Below, in pieces: positions 9,190-20,416 of a stretch of DNA of 64,000 nucleotides. The notes below the pieces were generated by a model. That model was not told the DNA's origin. It made no database searches and was given only the letters and a program-made list of their open reading frames with translations. The stretch lies in NCBI RefSeq assembly GCF_001075875.1, contig NZ_JUOS01000036.1, positions 1 through 64,000 on the forward strand, given 5' to 3'. The position numbers were made by a program, and so were the translations under genes. The number at the start of each line of letters is the position of its first letter. The stretch's first letter is position 1. Source of the DNA: Streptococcus oralis. GTDB taxonomy: Bacteria > Bacillota > Bacilli > Lactobacillales > Streptococcaceae.

Positions 9190-10473
9190 TTATTTTACTG
9201 TTGCAGTGCTTGTGATCAATTCAACAGCTTTTTTCACTGCGATATCGTGTTTCAACATTTCAGCTGAAAGCAAGCTTTGTACTTGTGCCACTTCCATGTT
9301 GTAGTCTGCAGCCAACTGCTCGATTTCTTTTTGGATTTCTTCTTCTGAAGCGTCAAATCCTTCAGCTTTCGCAACTGCTTCGATAACAAGGTTAGTCTTC
9401 GTACGTGACTCAGCTTCTGCTTCGTATTGTTTGTGAAGGTCTTCTTGAGTAGTTCCAGTGATTTGGAAGTACATGTCAGGGTTGATACCTTGACGTTGCA
9501 AGTTTCCAAGGAATTCATTTACTGAACGGTGAACTTCTTCGTGGATCATTTCTTCTGGAAGTTCTACGATTTCAGCATTTTCAACTGCTTTATCGATTGC
9601 TGCACCTTCAACTGCATCCTTGTATGCTTCTTCTTTAGCAGCAGCCAATTCGTTGCGGTATTTTTCTTTCAATTCAGCAAGTGTTTCAACTTCTTCGTCG
9701 ATGTCTTTTGCAAGTTCATCGTCAAGAGCTGGAACTTCTTTAGCTTTTACTTCGTGGATAGTTGTCACGAATTTAGCTTCTTTACCTGCAAGGTCTTCTG
9801 CTTGATAGTCTTCTGGGAATGTTACAACAACATCAACAGTTTCGCCAGCTGAGTGACCTACCAATTGATCTTCGAAACCAGGGATGAATTGACCTGAACC
9901 AAGTCCAAGTGAGAAGTTTTCACCTTTTCCACCGTCAAATTCAACACCGTCAATAGAACCAACAAAGTCGATAACAACAGTGTCGCCGTTTTCAGCAGCA
10001 GCTTCTTTGATCACCAATTCAGCCAAGTTGTTGCGTTCGCGTTCGATACGCTCTTCAACGTCAGCATCAGTTACTTCTTTTTCTACATCAACTGATACTT
10101 CAAGGTTTTTGTAGTCACCCAATTTAACTTCTGGTTTTGTAACAACTTCAGCAGTGATAACCCAGTCTTGACCTTTTTCCATTGAAGTTACGTCAATTTT
10201 TGGTTGTGCAACGACTTCAAGACCAGCTTCTTTTACAGCTGCTTCATAAGCGTTTGGCAAAAGAGCGTTCACAACGTCTTGGTAAAGTGACTCTTCACCA
10301 AATTTTTGGTCGAAGATAGGACGTGGAAGATGACCTTTACGGAAACCAGGAACATTAAGAGATTTCTTTACTGAGTTAAATACACGATCCAATTCTGGTT
10401 TGATTTGGTCTTGAGAGATAGTGAAAGTCAAGACACCACGGTTTGTTTCTTTGTTTTCAAATGATACAGACAT
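9190..10473 (-). CDS. tig: Trigger factor (ribosome-bound chaperone, PPIase)
   Basis: A 427-residue trigger factor. The N-terminal ribosome-binding domain carries the signature [14 protein letters not shown] (family GFRxGxxP) near residue 45; a FKBP-type prolyl isomerase domain spans about 150-240 ([14 protein letters not shown]); the C-terminal half is the helical chaperone cradle. It binds nascent chains at the tunnel exit. Acidic overall, length normal. Strong promoter and Shine-Dalgarno (AAGGAGAAATG) suggest high expression. Monocistronic. Confidence 0.97.
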   Translation of the reverse strand: MSVSFENKETNRGVLTFTISQDQIKPELDRVFNSVKKSLNVPGFRKGHLPRPIFDQKFGEESLYQDVVNALLPNAYEAAVKEAGLEVVAQPKIDVTSMEKGQDWVITAEVVTKPEVKLGDYKNLEVSVDVEKEVTDADVEERIERERNNLAELVIKEAAAENGDTVVIDFVGSIDGVEFDGGKGENFSLGLGSGQFIPGFEDQLVGHSAGETVDVVVTFPEDYQAEDLAGKEAKFVTTIHEVKAKEVPALDDELAKDIDEEVETLAELKEKYRNELAAAKEEAYKDAVEGAAIDKAVENAEIVELPEEMIHEEVHRSVNEFLGNLQRQGINPDMYFQITGTTQEDLHKQYEAEAESRTKTNLVIEAVAKAEGFDASEEEIQKEIEQLAADYNMEVAQVQSLLSAEMLKHDIAVKKAVELITSTATVK

Positions 10474-10509
10474 TCTGTCATTTCTCCTTAAAATTTTTTA
10501 ATACAGTCC

Positions 10510-10539
10510 ATTATACCATATAGTAACGACTTTTTTCAA
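10510..10539 (-). promoter_or_regulatory. tig promoter
   Basis: TTGAAA (complement of 10534-10539), 18-bp spacer with a TATGG extension, TATAAT (complement of 10510-10515). Confidence 0.8.
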
Positions 10540-10630
10540 GTCAGAAATGAGTTTTCAGGACTGCTTGAGATACTTGCTAATTCTAAATCACTGTTTTATG
10601 GCTAGATGTATCCGATTTATCAAGAAAAAG

Positions 10631-10670
10631 TATTAAAAACTAATTTCAAAGAAAAAATCACCTTTGAAAC
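10631..10670 (-). terminator. Terminator of the lia operon
   Basis: On the minus strand TTTCAAAG and CTTTGAAA pair around a T-rich loop and are followed by TTAGTTTTTAATA, about 30 nt past the response-regulator stop. Confidence 0.55.
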
Positions 10671-10702
10671 TGAGAAATACGATTTCACTCCAAAAGATTC
10701 AT

Positions 10703-11335
10703 CTAGAAATCCTCATGCCCTACTAAGTGATGCTGAAAGGCATATACTGCTGCCTGGGTGCGGTCACTAACCTGAAGCTTTGATAAAATGTTGGATACAT
10801 GGGTTTTAACTGTCTTAAGGGAAATGAACAATTCATCTGCGATACGCTGATTTTCATAGCCCTTAGCGATTAGTTGAAGGACATCGCGTTCACGAGCTGT
10901 CAGATCTTCATGTAGTTCAATATGATTGCGGTTATATTCTACCTTCTTACTTACCTCTTGTTCAATTGCAAGTTCACCGGCTGCTACCTTACGAACAGAG
11001 TGTAACAATTCATCTGCACTGGACGTCTTGAGCATATAACCTCTAGCTCCAGCATTCAAGACCGGCATGATTTTTTCATTGTCTAGGTAAGAGGTCACGA
11101 TTAATATTTTAGCTTCTGGCCATTCTTTGAGAATAGCTAGTGTTGCATCAATCCCATTGACTTCAGGCATAACAATATCCATGACAATCACATCTGGACG
11201 AAGCTCCAAGGCCATAGAAATTCCTTCCGCACCATTGGTTGCTTCTCCTACAACCTCTACATCATCTTGTAATTCAAAATAACTTTTTAAACCCAGACGC
11301 ACCATTTGGTGGTCATCTACTAATAATAGTTTCAT
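10703..11335 (-). CDS. liaR: Response regulator, LiaR/VraR type (NarL family)
   Basis: A 210-residue NarL/FixJ-family response regulator. The receiver has Asp7-Asp8, phospho-acceptor Asp53 in VIVMDIVMP and Lys103 in YMLKTSS; the C-terminal LuxR-type helix-turn-helix is ERDVLQLIAKGYENQRIADE. It is the last gene of liaF-liaS-liaR, 18 nt after the kinase. In pneumococcus this system (RR03) responds to lipid II-targeting antibiotics and cell-wall stress. The three-gene arrangement makes the assignment firm. Confidence 0.92.
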   Translation of the reverse strand: MKLLLVDDHQMVRLGLKSYFELQDDVEVVGEATNGAEGISMALELRPDVIVMDIVMPEVNGIDATLAILKEWPEAKILIVTSYLDNEKIMPVLNAGARGYMLKTSSADELLHSVRKVAAGELAIEQEVSKKVEYNRNHIELHEDLTARERDVLQLIAKGYENQRIADELFISLKTVKTHVSNILSKLQVSDRTQAAVYAFQHHLVGHEDF

Positions 11336-11353
11336 TTCATTTCCTTTTGTTAG

Positions 11354-12343
11354 TCACTCAAGCAAGGGAATGCGGATATCCACTGCCAAACCCTGCTTAG
11401 GAGCCGTCATCAATTGTACTGTCCCAGCCATATCTTCCACTCGTTCTTTGACATTGCGTAGACCATAGCTTAGTTCATCAACATCATCTAGCTGAAAACC
11501 ACGACCATTGTCTACTACCTTCAACTGCAAACCTGTTTCCGTTTGATAAAGGTAAACATCTAGACATGAAGCTTGGGCATGACGAAGTGTATTACTAATC
11601 AATTCTTGTACAATCCGAAAAATATGTTCTTCAATCTTTTTAGGTAGTGCAGTTACCTGATATTTAAAGCTTACCTTCAATTCACTTTTTTCTTCTAGCT
11701 CTTTGAGGAGTAACTGAATACCCTCCACCAAGCTTTTTTGTTCCAGTTCAATTGGTCGTAAATGCAAAAGAAGAATGCGCAAGTCTCTTTGAGCTGTCTC
11801 TAAAATGGAAGTCACGCTTTGGAGTTGTGTTTGCATCTTCTCTCTGTCTAATTTGAAAGCTTGTTGACTGAGCCCCGATAAAATCATATGAGCAGCAAAA
11901 ATTTCTTGGCTAACTGTATCATGCAAGTCACGCGCGATTCGCTTTCGCTCCTTTTCAACAATTTCTTCTTCTTTGACCAAGACCTGATTGTCCGCTTTTT
12001 GAATAGCTTCGGTCAACAAACCAAGCTTGCCTGATAAGTTTTTAAAACTTGCATCTAAGTCAGCATCCCCAAGAATTTTAATATCTTTGCCAGCCAACAG
12101 ATTCTTAAGATTTGTTTGGATTTTTCTACGTGAAATCTCGTCAACCATTGTCCAAAACAAGACCAATAAAAAGGCTAGAGCAAGACTAAACATCAAAGCC
12201 AGAAATAGGATTTTTTCTGTCTTCTCTATATCCTGGAAAAGAGAAGTCCATTCCAAATCTAAAACTTTAAAAATGCTTCGAAATAAAAAAGCGACAAAGA
12301 GAAAAGAGGTGAGACCAATTAAAATATAGGGTTGTTTTTTCAT
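11354..12343 (-). CDS. liaS: Sensor histidine kinase, LiaS/VraS type
   Basis: A 329-residue kinase with two N-terminal membrane segments (about 8-26 and 44-66) and almost no extracellular loop, as expected for an intramembrane-sensing kinase. The HisKA_3 site is His141 in RIARDLHDTVSQ; the ATPase N box is QELISNTLRHA and the G box VVDNGRGF. It overlaps liaF by 4 nt. Partner of the downstream LiaR; LiaF normally holds it inactive until the envelope is stressed. Confidence 0.92.
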   Translation of the reverse strand: MKKQPYILIGLTSFLFVAFLFRSIFKVLDLEWTSLFQDIEKTEKILFLALMFSLALAFLLVLFWTMVDEISRRKIQTNLKNLLAGKDIKILGDADLDASFKNLSGKLGLLTEAIQKADNQVLVKEEEIVEKERKRIARDLHDTVSQEIFAAHMILSGLSQQAFKLDREKMQTQLQSVTSILETAQRDLRILLLHLRPIELEQKSLVEGIQLLLKELEEKSELKVSFKYQVTALPKKIEEHIFRIVQELISNTLRHAQASCLDVYLYQTETGLQLKVVDNGRGFQLDDVDELSYGLRNVKERVEDMAGTVQLMTAPKQGLAVDIRIPLLE

Positions 12344-13038
12344 CCGCGCACCACCTCAACATCTCCAACCATGGTTGTTAAGAAAATCTTTATACTCTTA
12401 GGACTCTTGAGATAATCTCTGGTTTCTTGGTGAAATTGCTCATTGCGCAAAGCACGTTTAGGCTGGTCAAAAAAGGTTAAATCTCCGTACAGAGAATTAA
12501 CACTAAGGCTGACTTCTACATCCACTGGTACAATAATTCTAGTCGTACCGACCAGTTTTCTCAAGATGATGACATTATCATGATTGCTCAAAATCACGTG
12601 CTCTAGATGAATGGTGTCTTTCCCCATTAGACGAAAAAGGTTGATATCATCAAAGCGGCAAGTCTGGTAGCTTGAGAAGTGGTGTAGATTCCCAAACCAG
12701 CGATTTTTCTCCCTCTTCACCGTCACTACTTCTTCAAAAAACAGATTGGTGTCTTCTCTTTCCTGATTCATCATAGGATAAAGCAAGAAGAGACTATAAA
12801 TCAAAGCCACAAAGATAGCTAAAATGACAAAGGGATTGAGCATGATGATAAAGAAAAATAGGATGCTCACTGCCACTAATATGAGGTTATTGCCCTGTCT
12901 TCCAGTATAGTATCGAATCAGCAGTAAAAACAAGAGTAAGATTAACAGAAAACGGGAAAAATGCTCTGATACCATCATAATCAGAGCTCCTGTCAATAAA
13001 CAAGCTTCAATAAATAGAAAAATTTGAAATTTTCGCAT
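12340..13038 (-). CDS. liaF: LiaF-like membrane regulator
   Basis: A 232-residue protein: an N-terminal half of about four closely spaced hydrophobic segments (residues 5-95) and a soluble C-terminal half matching the LiaF C-terminal domain, a beta-rich region with repeated hydrophobic strands. It is first in the liaFSR operon and overlaps the kinase start. LiaF proteins inhibit their cognate kinase. Homology beyond context is judged from layout and from resemblance to the pneumococcal protein. Confidence 0.85.
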   Translation of the reverse strand: MRKFQIFLFIEACLLTGALIMMVSEHFSRFLLILLLFLLLIRYYTGRQGNNLILVAVSILFFFIIMLNPFVILAIFVALIYSLFLLYPMMNQEREDTNLFFEEVVTVKREKNRWFGNLHHFSSYQTCRFDDINLFRLMGKDTIHLEHVILSNHDNVIILRKLVGTTRIIVPVDVEVSLSVNSLYGDLTFFDQPKRALRNEQFHQETRDYLKSPKSIKIFLTTMVGDVEVVRG

Positions 13039-13058
13039 GTAACCGTCCTCTCTATTTT

Positions 13059-13069
13059 ATTGTATCACA
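13059..13069 (-). promoter_or_regulatory. Extended -10 promoter of liaFSR
   Basis: TGTGA followed by TACAAT (complement of 13059-13064), about 20 nt before the liaF start. No good -35 is seen, which fits an activator-dependent promoter. Confidence 0.55.
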
Positions 13070-13102
13070 AAACCAAAAAGTCACATCAGTCTGAGGAATG
13101 AT

Positions 13103-13135
13103 AAAAGGATCGGGATAAAAATCCCGATCTCTTTC
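13103..13135 (-). terminator. Terminator of the mevalonate operon
   Basis: GATCGGGAT and ATCCCGATC form a stem followed by CTTTT on the minus strand, directly after the fni stop. Confidence 0.85.
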
Positions 13136-13136
13136 C

Positions 13137-15115
<1,979 letters not shown>

Positions 15116-15129
<14 letters not shown>

Positions 15130-16069
15130 CTTGGCTCAAGTCCTTTGTCTTTGATACAATCAAGCGATAGCGCTGACCTAAGAGTTCTGAGAGATGTTCT
15201 AAGTCTTTTTCTAGACAAAGAACCTTGACATTAGGGCCCGCATCCATAGTAAAATAGCAAGCTGCCCCTTGTTTGCGTAGTTGGCGGACGAAATCCATAG
15301 CTTCATAACTAGCATCTGTCAGATAAGAGAATGATGGAGTGGCTGTCTTTGTCGTAGCATGCATAGCCAACGCGTTCTTCTCTGTCAATTCTCCAACTTT
15401 TTTAAAGGCGTTCTCCTTGAGATAGACCAACATATCCTTGTAGTCCTGTTCAGATTGACGAATCCACTCATCAAAAGTCGTAGAAGTCTCCACACAGAGC
15501 TTCATCCCATCTCGACTGGAAATTGGTTTTTTCTGGTCTTCCAAAACCAACATAATCATAGCTAGTTTTAAGTCAGTTTCGACAGGATAAATCTCTCCAC
15601 TATCCTTGTCCCAGGCTGCTAAGGGGCCATAAAAACTACGAGATGAAGAACCCGATGCAAACTTAGCTTCCAAGGCTAATTCTCTACGATTCAGCCCCAG
15701 TTGGAAATAAGCGTTACAAGCTTTGACCAAGGCAGATAAACCACTAGAACTTGAAGAAAGGCCTGCTGCTGTTGGCATATTGTTCTTCGTATCGATACGA
15801 ACAAAACCTGCTCCTTCAGGGCGATAGCGATCAATGATTTTACGCATCTTGGCATGCTCTGCTTCATTTTGCAATTGTTCATTGATATAAAATTCATCTG
15901 CCTTTGCATCTGCTGGTAAAGGAGATAAGGTTGTTTCAGTAAACATATTTTCTAGAGTTAACGAGATACTGCTAGTCGCAGGAACCATCTCTTTTTCTGC
16001 TTTCTTCCCCCAATATTTGATAATGGCAATATTGGCATAGGAACGTACTGTTACAGGCTTTCGATCCAT
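15116..16069 (-). CDS. mvaD: Diphosphomevalonate decarboxylase
   Basis: A 317-residue GHMP-family decarboxylase that converts mevalonate diphosphate to IPP. The start is placed at the ATG at 16069 (MDRKPVTVRSYANIAIIKYW), which matches the family N-terminus; an in-frame ATG 18 codons upstream lies deep in mvaK1 and would add an unrelated basic extension. The ATP loop PTAAGLSSSSSGLSALV is near residue 100 and the catalytic Asp is in CYFTMDAGPNVKVL. It overlaps mvaK1 by 19 nt. Confidence 0.95.
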
Positions 16070-16929
16070 GTCTGAACAGCTCCTTTCTCTTCTAATCTTT
16101 CTGCTAAATCTTGTGCTTGGCAATCGTCAGCTACCAAAGCAATGATGCAACCACCTAGACCACCACCACTCATCTTGGCACCTAAAGCGCCATGTTGAAG
16201 AGCAGTTTCAACCAAGACATCTGCCTCAGGACTACTAACCCCAATCTCTTTTAGATTTCCATGTGCTTTTGTTAAAATCTCTCCCAGCTTCACGGCATCT
16301 TTTGTCTTTATAGCTTCTTCTGCCTGCTGGGTCAACTTTCCTAGTGCATACAAGAAAGGTAAAGCTTCCTTGCCTTTACTCTCTACAACTTGGATAGCTT
16401 CCCGAGTATGTCCATAGACTCCTGTATCTGCAATGACCAGATAAGCCGACAAATCCATGGCTAGTTCTTCAAAACCAACATTCTTAATAAATTGAATAGG
16501 CTGGTCACTAAGACAAGTCTTGGCATCCAATCCACTAGGATTCATATGGGCAATCATCTCTGCTCTATTAACTAGAATCTCTAAAACATCATGCGGAAGT
16601 TCTGCTTCAAAATAATCAAACACTGCGCGAATGGCAGCAATGCTAATGGCTGCCGAAGAACCCATCCCACGTTTTTCTGGAATAGCCGAGTCAATTTGAC
16701 AACGAATGCAAGCATCTTTGATATTTAGATACTCGAGAGAAGCATACACAGCCATAGACAAGGTATCCTCTTCAAACAGGCGCCATGGTGTCGCTGCTGG
16801 AACTACCCTACAAGTCACTTCAACCTCTAAAAGAGGCAAAGAAATGGCTGGGTAGCCATAAACTACTGCATGCTCTCCGATTAAGATAATTTTACTATGT
16901 GCCTGACCGACACCAACTTCTTTTGTCAT
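16051..16929 (-). CDS. mvaK1: Mevalonate kinase
   Basis: A 292-residue GHMP kinase, the first gene of mvaK1-mvaD-mvaK2-fni. It has the N-terminal HSKIILIGEHAVVYGYPA motif, the ATP loop EKRGMGSSAAISIA near residue 90, and the C-terminal KMSGGGLGGCIIAL motif. The pneumococcal enzyme is feedback-inhibited by diphosphomevalonate. HMG-CoA synthase and reductase, which make mevalonate, are not in this window. The start uses Shine-Dalgarno AGGA and is preceded by a small hairpin (16943-16959). Confidence 0.95.
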   Translation of the reverse strand: MTKEVGVGQAHSKIILIGEHAVVYGYPAISLPLLEVEVTCRVVPAATPWRLFEEDTLSMAVYASLEYLNIKDACIRCQIDSAIPEKRGMGSSAAISIAAIRAVFDYFEAELPHDVLEILVNRAEMIAHMNPSGLDAKTCLSDQPIQFIKNVGFEELAMDLSAYLVIADTGVYGHTREAIQVVESKGKEALPFLYALGKLTQQAEEAIKTKDAVKLGEILTKAHGNLKEIGVSSPEADVLVETALQHGALGAKMSGGGLGGCIIALVADDCQAQDLAERLEEKGAVQTWIESL

Positions 16930-16942
16930 TTAATCCTACTAT

Positions 16943-16959
16943 CAGATGAAAATCATCTG
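16943..16959 (-). promoter_or_regulatory. Small hairpin in mvaK1 leader
   Basis: CAGATGA and TCATCTG pair around a 3-nt loop just before the mvaK1 Shine-Dalgarno. It lacks a T tail, so it is not a terminator; it could affect translation or mRNA stability. Confidence 0.4.
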
Positions 16960-17012
16960 TTTCTAGATAAAATTTTAGAACTTTATTCCTTTCTATTTTA
17001 TTATATTTTCAC

Positions 17013-17046
17013 AAAAAAAGCGATTGTTTCCTTTCACAATCGCTTG
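17013..17046 (-). terminator. Terminator of the choline-binding protein gene
   Basis: AAGCGATTG and CAATCGCTT pair and are followed by seven T on the minus strand. It separates the choline-binding protein gene from the mevalonate operon. Confidence 0.85.
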
Positions 17047-17052
17047 TTTTCA

Positions 17053-17985
17053 TTACTGTACCAACTCGCCATTATAATTAACGTAGTAGCCACCTACTGT
17101 AGTATTCACAGCTAAGGCACCTGAACTATAAGCATAGTACCATTTACCATTAGCTTGGAACCAACCTGTCACCATAGCTCCTGACGAACGGAGGTAATAC
17201 CAAGTATTATCGACATAAATCCAGCCAGTTTTCATATCACCATTTTGAGCATCTAGGTAATACCAAGTTGAACCATCTAGATACCAGCCTGTCGCCATAG
17301 CACCTGATGAACGGAGATAATACCACTTATTACCAAGATACTGCCAACCAGTTTGCATTGCAGCAGTTGTTGGATCAAGATAGTACCAAGTTGAATCATC
17401 GTTTATCCAGCCACGTGCGAGCTCCCCAACAGTCAATCTGTTGATGCGAGAATCAAAGCCACCATCCTTCTGTAAATAATACCAGTGCCCCTCATCATGA
17501 ACCCAACCGGTTTTTAAGGTGTGATAACTTCTTTGGTCTTTAAAATAGTAGACTCGTTTCTCTGCTGGACTATCATATTGTTCCCCATGATGTTTGTTGG
17601 TATTTGTAGCAGTTTTTGCTTCTAAAACTTGCTTACCAACAAATTCTTGTAGTACCCCATCTTGACCAAAGTAAAACCAATCTGGTCTAAAAGCAACATC
17701 TTGCCTTGGACCAGAGCCAATCGTAACTCCTTTGTGTGGAGCAGGTATATATTGCCAGCCGACAACCATCTCTCCAGATAAAGGATCAAAATAATAGTAC
17801 TTACCATCAATCACTCGCCAGTAGGTTTCTTTGAGTTCGCCTTTCTTGTAGTAGGTTCTACCATTTTCTTGGACAAATTGCCAGCCTTCTGAATCAGCAT
17901 CATCCGCCAATACTACACTTGTCGCTAGCAAACCGAAGAAGAAGACTGCTAGACCGACTTGCGTCAATTTTTTCAAAAATTTCAT
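17053..17985 (-). CDS. Secreted choline-binding protein, CbpC/CbpF-like
   Basis: A 310-residue secreted protein. The start is put at the ATG at 17985 because GGAGGA lies 8 nt upstream; the more distal in-frame start would be inside that Shine-Dalgarno. A signal peptide (residues 1-27, cut near VLA/DD) is followed by two split choline-binding-like motifs (YYFDPLSGEMVVGWQY), a less repetitive middle part (about 65-180), and at least four regular choline-binding repeats of the form TGW-x-WYYL-x-GxM up to the end. It should attach to phosphocholine of teichoic acids. The closest relatives I recognise are pneumococcal CbpC, CbpJ and CbpF; CbpF modulates the LytC lysozyme. No catalytic domain is seen. 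Confidence 0.88.
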   Translation of the reverse strand: MKFLKKLTQVGLAVFFFGLLATSVVLADDADSEGWQFVQENGRTYYKKGELKETYWRVIDGKYYYFDPLSGEMVVGWQYIPAPHKGVTIGSGPRQDVAFRPDWFYFGQDGVLQEFVGKQVLEAKTATNTNKHHGEQYDSPAEKRVYYFKDQRSYHTLKTGWVHDEGHWYYLQKDGGFDSRINRLTVGELARGWINDDSTWYYLDPTTAAMQTGWQYLGNKWYYLRSSGAMATGWYLDGSTWYYLDAQNGDMKTGWIYVDNTWYYLRSSGAMVTGWFQANGKWYYAYSSGALAVNTTVGGYYVNYNGELVQ

Positions 17986-18004
17986 TCTTTTATCCTCCAA
18001 AATG

Positions 18005-18034
18005 ATTATAGCAAATGTCTTTGTTTTTTGTCAA
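18005..18034 (-). promoter_or_regulatory. Promoter of the choline-binding protein gene
   Basis: TTGACA (complement of 18029-18034), 18-bp spacer, TATAAT (complement of 18005-18010), both hexamers perfect. Expression should be strong and the leader is under 25 nt. Confidence 0.85.
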
Positions 18035-18181
18035 TATATTAAATCCAAACCAACAAGAATATACTCAAAATTTTCTTTGAACTTGGAGATAAGATGACCC
18101 ATTTGTTTAAAAATAAACTGATAGACAGTACAGACCTAGCTTCATAAAATTTTCGATGAAGATGATCGTTTAGTTAAAGAT

Positions 18182-18213
18182 CAAGAAAAGCAGTTACACA
18201 ACTGCAACTGCTT
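18182..18213 (-). terminator. Terminator of gnd-ritR
   Basis: AAGCAGTT and AACTGCTT pair around GCAGTTGTGT and are followed by TTCTT on the minus strand, right after the ritR stop. Confidence 0.7.
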
Positions 18214-18214
18214 T

Positions 18215-18904
18215 CTATTCCTGCATGGTATAACCAACACCACGCACTGTTTTGATGTAGCTCTTTTGACCTTTGACATCAATCTTGCTCCGTAGATATC
18301 GGATATAGACATCTACGATATTGGTCTCTGTAGCACTTTCATACTTCCAGACACTCTCTAGCAATTGTTCACGAGTTAAGACTTTCTTACTGCCCATGAG
18401 TGTAGCTAAGAGGTCATATTCACGACGAGTGAGAGCAATCATTTCATCGCCACGATAGACTGTATGGTGTTCAACATCCATACGCAGATTACGATAAGCT
18501 GTCGGAACTTTCATCTGACTACAGTGTTGGTCGATGAAATCTCGACCTCGGAAGATAGCTGAAATACGACTGACCAAATCATCAATAATGATAGGTTTAT
18601 AGATATATGAAACAGCGAAACGCTGGATTGTTTCAAGTTGGTCTTGCAATTCTTCTCGATGGTCCAAGATCATGATCACCGCAGCTGGCTTGGTTCGACT
18701 CAACTTATCTGCAAAATCCTGGGCTGTCATATCCCCTAGATGAGCATTCAGTAAAATCAAGTCATAGTCTGTCTGAAGAGCCATGGAGAGGGCCTTTTGT
18801 CCCTCTTCTACCTGATCAACTCGGTATTGCTCTTTTTGGAGTTCCAGACTTAAAAAATGAGCTAGATTTCTTTCTTTCTCAAGTAATAAAATCCGTTTCC
18901 CCAT
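18215..18904 (-). CDS. ritR: Orphan response regulator RitR
   Basis: A 229-residue OmpR-family regulator. The receiver lacks the phospho-acceptor: the expected Asp is Asn53 (LILLNAHLG), and only part of the acidic pocket remains. Cys128 lies in the linker (IDQHCSQM). Both residues are the hallmarks of pneumococcal RitR, a repressor of iron transport whose dimerisation depends on oxidation of Cys128. The C-terminal winged helix ends YIKTVRGVGYTMQE. No kinase is nearby. It starts 11 nt after gnd, so pentose-phosphate flux (NADPH) and redox-iron control share a transcript. Confidence 0.93.
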   Translation of the reverse strand: MGKRILLLEKERNLAHFLSLELQKEQYRVDQVEEGQKALSMALQTDYDLILLNAHLGDMTAQDFADKLSRTKPAAVIMILDHREELQDQLETIQRFAVSYIYKPIIIDDLVSRISAIFRGRDFIDQHCSQMKVPTAYRNLRMDVEHHTVYRGDEMIALTRREYDLLATLMGSKKVLTREQLLESVWKYESATETNIVDVYIRYLRSKIDVKGQKSYIKTVRGVGYTMQE

Positions 18905-18915
18905 GGCTGACCTAC

Positions 18916-20340
18916 TTATTTTTCGTCATACCAAGAGTAGTGGAAGGTTCCTTCTTTGTCTTTACGTTGGTAAGTGTGGGCACCAAAGTAGTCACGTTGT
19001 GCTTGGATCAAATTAGCTGGAAGATCAGATGAACGGTAGCTATCAAAGTAAGTAATAGCTGCTGAGAATGTTGGTACTGGTACTCCAGCTTGAACAGCAA
19101 GAGCTACAATATCACGAACTGATTGTTGGTACTTAGCTGTTACGTCCAAGAAGTACTCATCCAAAAGAAGGTTAGCAAGATCTGCATCACGGTTGTAAGC
19201 ATCTGTGATCTTTTGCAAGAAACGTGAACGGATGATACATCCATCACGCCAGATAGATGCGATGTCCGCAAATGGCAAGTTCCAGTTGTTTTCTTTAGAA
19301 GCTACACGCAATTGAGCAAAACCTTGTGCGTATGAGATGATTTTTGAGAAGTAAAGGGCTTGGCGGATTTTTTCAATCAACTCAGCCTTATCTCCTTCAA
19401 ATTTGAAAGCAGCTGGTTTTGGAAGCACCTTGCTAGCATGTACACGCTCTTCTTTGTAAGTAGAGATGTAACGCGCAAATACTGACTCAGTAATGAGTGA
19501 CAATGGCACACCAAGGTCAAGCGCTGATTGGCTAGTCCATTTACCAGTTCCTTTGTTACCTGCAGCATCAAGAATGTAGTCTACGATTGGTCCATCTTGA
19601 CCTTCATCGTCTTTGCGTCCAAGGATATCAGCTGTAATTTCAATCAAGTAGCTGTCCAATTCACCCTTGTTCCACTCAGTAAAGATTTCAGCCATATCTT
19701 CTGCAGAAAGACCAAGCAAGTGTTGCATAAGATCGTAGCTTTCTGCGATCAATTGCATATCACCGTACTCGATACCATTGTGGACCATTTTCACATAGTG
19801 ACCAGCTCCATCAGGACCGATGTATGTCACACATGGTTTTCCATCTTCTGGTGCTTTAGCTGAGATTTCTTCAAGAACATCAGCCACCAAGTCGTAAGCT
19901 TCTTTTTGTCCACCAGGCATGATAGAAGGACCTTCGAGGGCACCTTTTTCACCACCAGATACACCAGTACCGATAAAGTTGATACCTGAGTTCGCCAATT
20001 CTTCATTACGACGGATGGTATCTTTATAGAAAGTGTTTCCTCCGTCGATCAAAATATCACCTTTATCCAAGTGTGGAAGAAGGGCTTGAATCGTCGCATC
20101 TGTACCAGGTCCTGCTTGAACCATAAGCATGATACGACGTGGTTTTTCAATTGAATTTACGAAACTTTCGATATCATAGCTTGGCACGAAGTTTTTATCA
20201 GGGTGGCAAGCAATCACATATTCAGTTTTTTCTTTACTACGGTTATAAATAGCAACTGTATAACCACGGGATTCAATATTAAGGGCAAGGTTACGACCCA
20301 TTACGGCCATACCAACAACACCAAAGTTAGCTTTTGTCAT
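18916..20340 (-). CDS. gnd: 6-phosphogluconate dehydrogenase (decarboxylating)
   Basis: A 474-residue enzyme converting 6-phosphogluconate to ribulose 5-phosphate with NADPH production. The N-terminal Rossmann motif [17 protein letters not shown] is followed by NRS (NADP preference), the substrate motif [20 protein letters not shown] near residue 130, and the C-terminal [10 protein letters not shown] motif. Length is normal. Co-transcribed with ritR, an arrangement conserved in pneumococcus. Confidence 0.97.
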   Translation of the reverse strand: MTKANFGVVGMAVMGRNLALNIESRGYTVAIYNRSKEKTEYVIACHPDKNFVPSYDIESFVNSIEKPRRIMLMVQAGPGTDATIQALLPHLDKGDILIDGGNTFYKDTIRRNEELANSGINFIGTGVSGGEKGALEGPSIMPGGQKEAYDLVADVLEEISAKAPEDGKPCVTYIGPDGAGHYVKMVHNGIEYGDMQLIAESYDLMQHLLGLSAEDMAEIFTEWNKGELDSYLIEITADILGRKDDEGQDGPIVDYILDAAGNKGTGKWTSQSALDLGVPLSLITESVFARYISTYKEERVHASKVLPKPAAFKFEGDKAELIEKIRQALYFSKIISYAQGFAQLRVASKENNWNLPFADIASIWRDGCIIRSRFLQKITDAYNRDADLANLLLDEYFLDVTAKYQQSVRDIVALAVQAGVPVPTFSAAITYFDSYRSSDLPANLIQAQRDYFGAHTYQRKDKEGTFHYSWYDEK

Positions 20341-20416
20341 GTGACACTCCTCTTGTTTAATATGTTTTATTTTATCATGTTTATCTGTGAAAAGAAAGAA
20401 TTTTGTAACAATTTGA

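Noticed and set aside
10606-10770. A 54-codon plus-strand frame starting MYPIYQEKVLKTNF downstream of tig.
   Set aside because: It has no Shine-Dalgarno and overlaps the 3' end of the response-regulator gene antisense; the first part could be a relic but cannot be supported as a gene.
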